NCBI GenBank assembly: GCA_002339085.1
Contig: DDDX01000053.1
Coordinates: 1 to 11,220, forward strand
Direction of reading: 5' to 3'
Length of the DNA: 11,220 nt
From: Cellvibrionales bacterium UBA1969
Lineage (GTDB): Bacteria; Pseudomonadota; Gammaproteobacteria; Pseudomonadales; UBA7434
How positions within the stretch are numbered: position 1 is the stretch's first letter; each line of letters starts with the position of its first letter. Below are positions 6,869 to 11,220 of the stretch, piece by piece. The notes beneath the pieces were generated by a model. That model was not told where the DNA came from, made no database searches, and saw nothing but the letters and a program-made list of their open reading frames with translations. The translations under genes and the position numbers were made by a program.

Positions 6869-7843
6869 TTAATACAAGGGCAATTCGACATGTTCGAATA
6901 ATTCGTCTATTTCAACCTTATTGCTACAAAGGTAAGCTTGCTCAACTATATCTTTAGTTAAATGGGGGGCAAACATCCGAATAAAGTCATACATATAACC
7001 ACGTATAAAAGTGCCGCGACGAAAACCAATCTTGGTAACACTGGGCGTAAATAAATGGCTGGCATCCAAAGACACTAGGTCACTGTCAACTTTTTCATCA
7101 TAGGCCATTTGAGCAACAATACCAATACCTAAACCCAATCTAACATAGGTCTTTATCACATCAGCATCAGCAGCAGTAAAAACAACCTTAGGAGACAGCC
7201 CGCGAGTAAAAAACGCCTCATCAAGCTTAGATCGACCTGTAAAACCAAATACATAAGTGATAATAGGATAACTAGCAACGTCTTCAAGGCTAAGCCGACT
7301 CAGCGTCGCTAGTGGGTGTGATTTCGGCACCAAAATACATCGATTCCAGCGATAGCAGGGCATCATTAAAAGATCAGAGAAAAGCTCTAGAGCTTCAGTA
7401 GCGATAGCAAAATCAACCGCTCCATCAGCCGCCTGTTCAGAAATTTGCATAGGTGTTCCCTGGTGCATGTGCAAAGACACGTCAGGATACTTAGACATAA
7501 ACATTTCGATAGGCTTGGGCAAGGCATAACGCGCTTGGGTATGCGTAGTTGCAATTGATAAACTGCCCCGCTTTTCATGACTAAACTCTTGCGCGACCTG
7601 CTTAATGCTTTCGACCTGCCTTAACACTTCTCCAGCGGTTTTGAGAATGGCCTCGCCGGCCGGTGTGACCCTCGTCAAATGCTTGCCGCTTCGAGCAAAT
7701 ATTTCCACACCAAGCTCATCCTCCAAAAGACGAATCTGTTTGCTTATGCCAGGCTGTGAGGTAAAGAGACTCTGAGCGGTGGCAGAAACATTAAGATCGT
7801 GATGAGCCACCTCCCAAATATACCGTAGTTGTTGAAGCTTCAT
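6869..7843 (-). CDS. cysB: LysR-type regulator of sulfate assimilation and cysteine synthesis, CysB
   Basis: CysB activates genes for sulfate uptake, reduction and cysteine synthesis when N-acetylserine (from O-acetylserine) is bound and sulfur is limiting; sulfide and thiosulfate antagonise it. At 324 residues it has exactly the E. coli length and near-continuous similarity. The winged helix-turn-helix is at 1-60 (LQQLRYIWEV, TSQPGISKQIRLLEDELG). The effector/sulfate-binding stretch TTHTQARYALP is at 99-109, with Thr100, Thr102 and Gln103 at the known binding positions. FGFTGRS, TAADADVIKTYVRLGLGIG and FRRGTFIRGYMYDFI also match. The ATG start has only a loose AGGATGG upstream. It begins 29 nt after the 5'-nucleotidase gene, so a separate promoter, and the autoregulation known in enterics, would need sites inside that gene. 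Confidence 0.97.
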   Translation of the reverse strand: MKLQQLRYIWEVAHHDLNVSATAQSLFTSQPGISKQIRLLEDELGVEIFARSGKHLTRVTPAGEAILKTAGEVLRQVESIKQVAQEFSHEKRGSLSIATTHTQARYALPKPIEMFMSKYPDVSLHMHQGTPMQISEQAADGAVDFAIATEALELFSDLLMMPCYRWNRCILVPKSHPLATLSRLSLEDVASYPIITYVFGFTGRSKLDEAFFTRGLSPKVVFTAADADVIKTYVRLGLGIGIVAQMAYDEKVDSDLVSLDASHLFTPSVTKIGFRRGTFIRGYMYDFIRMFAPHLTKDIVEQAYLCSNKVEIDELFEHVELPLY

Positions 7844-7872
7844 AGACTAACGCCATCCTGCCATTAATTAAA

Positions 7873-8793
7873 TCAAGTCTGTTTATTTGCCACGCCGTGT
7901 GGAACATGACCGGTTGCGATGTGCTCGACAGCCAAATCACAATGCCCTCTCTGGTCATCAAAGAAAATATCTGCACCGTAAGCTCTTAGGAAATCGACTT
8001 TGGGCATACCGCCTAAAAAGAGCGATTCATCAATACGAATATTCCAAGCGCGAAGCGTTCGAATCACCCTTTCATGAGCAGGGGCAGAACGGGCAGTGAC
8101 TAAGGCCGTTCTTATTGGAGAGTCATCGCCTGTAAACTCGGACTGTAACAGCTGCAAAGCCGCTAAGAATGACTTGAAAGGCCCTCCACTGAGAGGATGC
8201 TTAGCTGCCGATCGCTCTTTTTCTGTGAAAGCGGCTAGCCCATCGGCTTTATAAATCTGCTCGGCTTCATCTGAAAATAACACAGCATCACCATCGAAAG
8301 CAAAACGAAGTTGGCCATCAGAGGGGCTCACCTCAAGACTTGCCTGATCGCTTTTGGATAAAATATTGGCAGCTGCAACACCTGCTCTTAAAGCCGCCCT
8401 GACATCTTCAGCATCAGTAGAAAGAAAGAGCTGACAGCCAAAAGCCTGTATATAACGATAGGGTCGCTCGCCGCTGCAAAATGCGGCGCGAGTAATGTCG
8501 AGGCCATAATGTTCGATTGAATTAAAGATGCGCAAGCCAGTGTCTGCGCTATTTCGAGAGAGCAGAATAACTTCGACACGACCTGACACGTTGAGCCGAT
8601 CATTCAAAGCAAGTAACTTCTTAACTAAAGGGAAAGCTTCACCTGGCGCAAGCGGTTCCTCTTCATGATCGATTTGATACTTAGAATAAGCCGCTAGGCC
8701 TCGCTCCGAGTATACACGGTGGCTTTCATCCATGTTGAACATGGCACTTGAAGAGATCGCAATAACAAGATTTTCAGCTAAATGATTTGTCAA
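7873..8793 (-). CDS. 5'-nucleotidase, cytosolic type I (cN-I) family
   Basis: The 306-residue protein belongs to the family of animal cytosolic 5'-nucleotidase I, which hydrolyses AMP or IMP to nucleoside and phosphate. Similarity is clear at HEEEPLAPGEAFPLVKKLL (43-61), FDGDAVLFSDEAE (166-178, the HAD-type catalytic Asp pair Asp167/Asp169), PIRTALVTARSA (226-237) and FFDDQRGH (277-284). No signal peptide is visible. The two halves (about 8-127 and 162-281) align with each other, and only the second has the catalytic DGD; the first has SSS there. The start is TTG, with AGGTGA 6 nt upstream; the next ATG codons lie at residues 18 and 21, within the first aligned strand. It opens the train that continues with cysB and thrH. 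The preferred nucleotide cannot be told from sequence. A role in handling AMP released by sulfate activation would be speculation. Confidence 0.9.
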   Translation of the reverse strand: MTNHLAENLVIAISSSAMFNMDESHRVYSERGLAAYSKYQIDHEEEPLAPGEAFPLVKKLLALNDRLNVSGRVEVILLSRNSADTGLRIFNSIEHYGLDITRAAFCSGERPYRYIQAFGCQLFLSTDAEDVRAALRAGVAAANILSKSDQASLEVSPSDGQLRFAFDGDAVLFSDEAEQIYKADGLAAFTEKERSAAKHPLSGGPFKSFLAALQLLQSEFTGDDSPIRTALVTARSAPAHERVIRTLRAWNIRIDESLFLGGMPKVDFLRAYGADIFFDDQRGHCDLAVEHIATGHVPHGVANKQT

Positions 8794-8799
8794 TTAATA

Positions 8800-8805
8800 T
8801 CACCT
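8800..8805 (-). promoter_or_regulatory. Ribosome binding site deciding the TTG start of the 5'-nucleotidase
   Basis: On the minus strand AGGTGA lies 6 nt before the TTG at 8793, supporting a TTG start rather than the in-frame ATG codons 17 and 20 codons downstream. Confidence 0.55.
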
Positions 8806-8892
8806 AAAAATGTCAAGCTCGGTATATTTAAGATGGATATATTAAAAAAATAATGATCAATCTAGAACCAGTTATGATAGCTTAAAGCATGG

Positions 8893-8906
8893 TTATAGTA
8901 CTATAA
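8893..8906. promoter_or_regulatory. Perfect 14-bp palindrome in the divergent nucleotidase/kinase control region
   Basis: TTATAGTACTATAA is fully self-complementary. Its right half overlaps TATAAA (8902-8907), a good -10-like hexamer for the plus-strand kinase gene, although no good -35 stands at the right distance. Overlap of a symmetric site with a -10 would suit a repressor operator. A second small symmetric element, CACCA-T-TGGTG, follows at 8912-8922. Confidence 0.4.
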
Positions 8907-8962
8907 AAAAGCACCATTGGTGGTTTGAAATTAACATCTCATTTGTAAATAGAGAAAACCCT

Positions 8963-9856
8963 ATGAACCTCACTGCATCTACTTTCGATCATGAGACCTA
9001 TAAGTGGTTAAATGGCAATCAGTTTAGCAGCGACTCCAAACTATATAAAATTGGCGGTAATGGCAGAGAGGAAATATATCTGATAGAAAGATGCGATAAC
9101 GATAAGTTAGTCGTTAAGCTAGCAACCGGATCAGCCAATGACATTATAAGCGTTGAAGCTCATGGCCTAAAATTAATCGCTGAAACTAATACTGTTGATA
9201 CCGCGAAAATCCACCACGTCACGGATCACTGTATTGTCATGGATTACCTTTATCGTCATGGACAAAGCGCTGATTACTGGCAATCTCTAGGCTTTCAACT
9301 GGCAAAACTCCATCGCGCACCAAAACCACCACAAATGGGCAATGAAACCCCCATGTATGGCTTAGATCGTGATAATTATTGCGGCAAGGGTCGCCAACTA
9401 AATCAATTTTGCTTTGATGGCCATGTTTTTTTTTGTAATTATCGTCTACTTAATCAAGCACGCCTAGCCTACGATAATGGATTCTTGGAATCACCCTGGA
9501 TCATTTATATCGAATCCATCTGCGAAAGGCTAACAGAACTCATTCCCACTCAACCGGCATCATTACTTCATGGTGATCTTTGGTCGGGAAATTTATTGGT
9601 TAATGAGAAGGGACTGCCCGCTTTAATCGATCCTGCGGTATACTATGGCTGGCGGGAATCTGATATCGCCATGACGCTTCTATTTGGTGGTTTCCCTCAT
9701 GATTTTTATAACAGCTACAATGAAATTTGGCCCCTAGAGTCCGGCTGGCGAAAAAGAGTCCCTCTTTATAACTTGTACCATCTGCTTAATCACTTAAACA
9801 TATTTGGCGTAAGTTATTTAGAACAAGTACAATCGACTATAAGTAGTTATGCTTAA
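8963..9856 (+). CDS. Fructosamine-3-kinase-like phosphotransferase
   Basis: This 297-residue protein has the protein-kinase-like fold of the fructosamine kinase family, whose members phosphorylate ketoamines on glycated amines or proteins so that the sugar falls off. Visible motifs are a candidate ATP lysine in VVKLA (Lys52), EAHGLKLI (Glu65), DNYCG (137-141), the catalytic loop LLHGDLWSGN at 201-210 with Asp205, LIDPAVYYG at 221-229 with the metal-binding Asp223, and FGGF at 241-244. The length is usual for bacterial members such as E. coli YniA. The nucleotide loop GGNGREEIYLIE (31-42) is less glycine-rich than in animal enzymes. The ATG has a weak AGAGA 7 nt upstream. It is followed by alr after 53 nt, on the same strand. 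The true substrate in bacteria of this family is mostly unknown; another small-molecule kinase activity is possible. Confidence 0.85.
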   Translation: MNLTASTFDHETYKWLNGNQFSSDSKLYKIGGNGREEIYLIERCDNDKLVVKLATGSANDIISVEAHGLKLIAETNTVDTAKIHHVTDHCIVMDYLYRHGQSADYWQSLGFQLAKLHRAPKPPQMGNETPMYGLDRDNYCGKGRQLNQFCFDGHVFFCNYRLLNQARLAYDNGFLESPWIIYIESICERLTELIPTQPASLLHGDLWSGNLLVNEKGLPALIDPAVYYGWRESDIAMTLLFGGFPHDFYNSYNEIWPLESGWRKRVPLYNLYHLLNHLNIFGVSYLEQVQSTISSYA

Positions 9857-9860
9857 ATAA

Positions 9861-9888
9861 TTACGACGCCAATCAACAACAGTATAAA
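9861..9888 (+). promoter_or_regulatory. Weak candidate promoter for alr
   Basis: TATAAA at 9883-9888 is a good -10 match, with TTACGA 16 nt upstream as a poor -35. It lies in the 53-nt gap before alr, so alr may have its own promoter besides read-through from the kinase gene. Confidence 0.25.
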
Positions 9889-9909
9889 ATAAATAGCAAT
9901 CAAACGTAC

Positions 9910-11043
9910 ATGCCAATGATAATACCAAAAATAGATAGGGCCACTGCTTTTATTGACAGACGTGCTATCACCCATAATATTAAAATAGCAAAGTCAATTT
10001 CGCCATCAGCAAAGATTATGGCCGTTGTTAAGGCTAACGGTTATGGTCATGGCATGCTCAACACCGCTAATATTCTTAGTCCTTTTGTGCATGGCTATGC
10101 CGTCGCTCGATACGAGGAGGCTCAGGCCCTAAGAGCTAATGGTATTAGTCAAGAAATATTGGTCATGAGCCCGACTAATAACTTCGAACAGCTGCAAGAT
10201 TACCCCTTCAATAATTTTACCGTAGCCGTGCACACAAAAGAAATGCTTGAATTTGCGATGAATATGTCAAACCTCAGCTACTGGGTAAAGATTGATACAG
10301 GCATGCACCGACTTGGTATTGATCAGGATGAACTCAGCCAATACTTTTTACAAGAACCGTTGAAAAATCAACCGAAAGTCTTAATGACACACTTTTCTGA
10401 AGCGCAAAAAAAACACTCGATTGCGACTCAAAAACAGCTACATTGTTTCATTGATATTTTCAAATCAAGTAACATCGATGCTTTTTCAATCTCTAATTCT
10501 GCCGCAATCGTCATTAGCGAAAACCAAGAGGCGTATAGTCAATGGCAATCGCTAACGACAACATCCCTCTCTAACAGTCAAGAATATCTTCGACCTGGCT
10601 TAATGATTTATGGGGTAGACCCACTTGATACGCCTAATCAAGTGAGCACAGAGCTTAAACCAGCAATGACCCTTGCAGCACCGATTATTTCAATTAGATC
10701 TATAAAATCTGGTGATTCAGTCGGTTATAACAGCAAGTGGACAGCAAAAAGAGACAGTAGAATTGCGACCATTGCCATAGGCTATGCAGACGGATACCCC
10801 CGCCATGCAAAAAATGGAACGCCAATTTTGATTAATGGTAAAAGAACAGCATTAGCTGGCACAGTATCAATGGACTCACTCTGTGTCGATATTACAGACC
10901 ACCAAGATGAAATTATTCTTGGAGATACTGCTATTCTCTGGGGTAATGATTTGCCAATCAACCGTATCGCCAAATATGCCGATACTATCGCTTATGATTT
11001 AATGACCGCCATTGCTGAGCGGGTCGAAAAAGCGATCATTTAA
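9910..11043 (+). CDS. alr: Alanine racemase
   Basis: Alr is the PLP-dependent cytoplasmic enzyme that interconverts L- and D-alanine, supplying D-alanine for peptidoglycan. The 377 residues show the PLP-lysine motif AVVKANGYGHG (38-48, Lys41), VKIDTGMHRLG (126-136, with Lys127 and Arg134 at the known active-site positions), YLRPGLMIYGVDP (226-238), the catalytic tyrosine region SVGYNSKW (270-277, Tyr273), IGYADGYPR (290-298) and GTVSMD near the C-terminus. Both an N-terminal TIM-barrel part and a C-terminal beta domain are present. The start may be ATG 9910 or the ATG two codons later; neither has a clear Shine-Dalgarno sequence. It lies between the fructosamine-kinase-like gene and uup. Whether it is the anabolic or a catabolic (DadX-type) enzyme cannot be told; no dadA is next to it. 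Confidence 0.96.
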   Translation: MPMIIPKIDRATAFIDRRAITHNIKIAKSISPSAKIMAVVKANGYGHGMLNTANILSPFVHGYAVARYEEAQALRANGISQEILVMSPTNNFEQLQDYPFNNFTVAVHTKEMLEFAMNMSNLSYWVKIDTGMHRLGIDQDELSQYFLQEPLKNQPKVLMTHFSEAQKKHSIATQKQLHCFIDIFKSSNIDAFSISNSAAIVISENQEAYSQWQSLTTTSLSNSQEYLRPGLMIYGVDPLDTPNQVSTELKPAMTLAAPIISIRSIKSGDSVGYNSKWTAKRDSRIATIAIGYADGYPRHAKNGTPILINGKRTALAGTVSMDSLCVDITDHQDEIILGDTAILWGNDLPINRIAKYADTIAYDLMTAIAERVEKAII

Positions 11044-11066
11044 AAATCTGAACGGCTAAAAATAGC

Positions 11067-11070
11067 AAGG
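11067..11070 (+). promoter_or_regulatory. Ribosome binding site supporting a TTG start for uup
   Basis: AAGG lies 8 nt before TTG 11079. No ATG or GTG exists in frame before the conserved N-terminal residues. Confidence 0.45.
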
Positions 11071-11078
11071 CTTAAACA

Positions 11079-11220
11079 TTGTCACTGATTAGAATTGAAG
11101 ACGCCTCGATAGAATTTGGCGACAACCCCCTCTTGAAAAACGCTAACTTCTCAATTGAAGAGAACGAAAGGGTCTGCTTAGTAGGAAGAAATGGCGCAGG
11201 AAAAACTACATTAATGAATA
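11079..11220 (+). CDS. uup: ABC-F family ATPase, Uup-type (5' part only; continues past the window)
   Basis: The first 47 codons are visible. After the start the protein reads SLIRIEDASIEFGDNPLL, then NERVCLVGRNGAGKTTLM, which contains a complete Walker A (GRNGAGKTT). This closely matches the start of E. coli Uup, a soluble tandem ATP-binding protein of the ABC-F group that acts on ribosomes or in DNA/ribosome maintenance. Only the first nucleotide-binding domain begins here, so assignment among ABC-F members (Uup, EttA, YheS) rests on this N-terminus; Uup fits best. The TTG start is supported by AAGG 8 nt upstream. It follows alr by 35 nt on the same strand and may be co-transcribed. Confidence 0.8.
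   Translation, partial: MSLIRIEDASIEFGDNPLLKNANFSIEENERVCLVGRNGAGKTTLMN

Noticed and set aside
7887..8099. Plus-strand 70-codon frame antisense to the 5'-nucleotidase, and other small frames inside cysB, the carboxyltransferase and alr
   Set aside because: They are all shadows of clearly conserved genes in the correct frame.
8811..8816. Perfect TTGACA (minus strand) as the -35 of the 5'-nucleotidase promoter
   Set aside because: The correctly spaced -10 position would fall on the start codon of the gene, and nothing there resembles TATAAT.

Overview
The window looks like an ordinary chromosomal segment of a gammaproteobacterium, probably a moderately low-GC aquatic relative of Pseudomonas/Cellvibrio/Marinobacter-type bacteria. 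The basis is near full-length similarity of ThrH (205 aa) and CysB (324 aa) to their Pseudomonas and E. coli counterparts, and a pabB-thrH-cysB neighbourhood that I recall from Pseudomonas. The genus is inferred only. I see no mobile element, CRISPR array, tRNA, rRNA or phage gene.

Layout. (1) Bases 1-4273, minus strand: a two-gene acyl-CoA carboxylase operon, with the carboxyltransferase gene first and then a large, atypical biotin carboxylase gene that leaves the window at its 3' end. (2) Bases 4274-4738: a 465-base divergent intergenic region without a gene but with several inverted repeats. (3) pabB (folate pathway) on the plus strand, convergent with a minus-strand train read in the order 5'-nucleotidase, cysB, thrH. 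(4) Bases 8794-8962: a divergent promoter region containing a perfect 14-bp palindrome. (5) Plus strand: a fructosamine-kinase-like gene, alanine racemase, and the first 47 codons of an Uup-type ABC-F ATPase running off the right edge.

How the genes may work together. The carboxylase pair should make a malonyl-CoA-type product from an acyl-CoA that the sequence does not identify; the biotin carrier domain is not in the visible part. CysB controls sulfate assimilation through N-acetylserine/O-acetylserine, and ThrH can make serine, the precursor of that inducer, so the cysB-thrH pairing makes metabolic sense. PabB makes aminodeoxychorismate for p-aminobenzoate. Alr supplies D-alanine for peptidoglycan. 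The kinase and nucleotidase have general repair or salvage roles.

The least ordinary parts are the expanded biotin carboxylase (long insertions within the catalytic region and a long unrecognised C-terminal part), the symmetric elements in the two divergent regions, and the internally duplicated 5'-nucleotidase. Four of the nine genes appear to use GTG or TTG starts.
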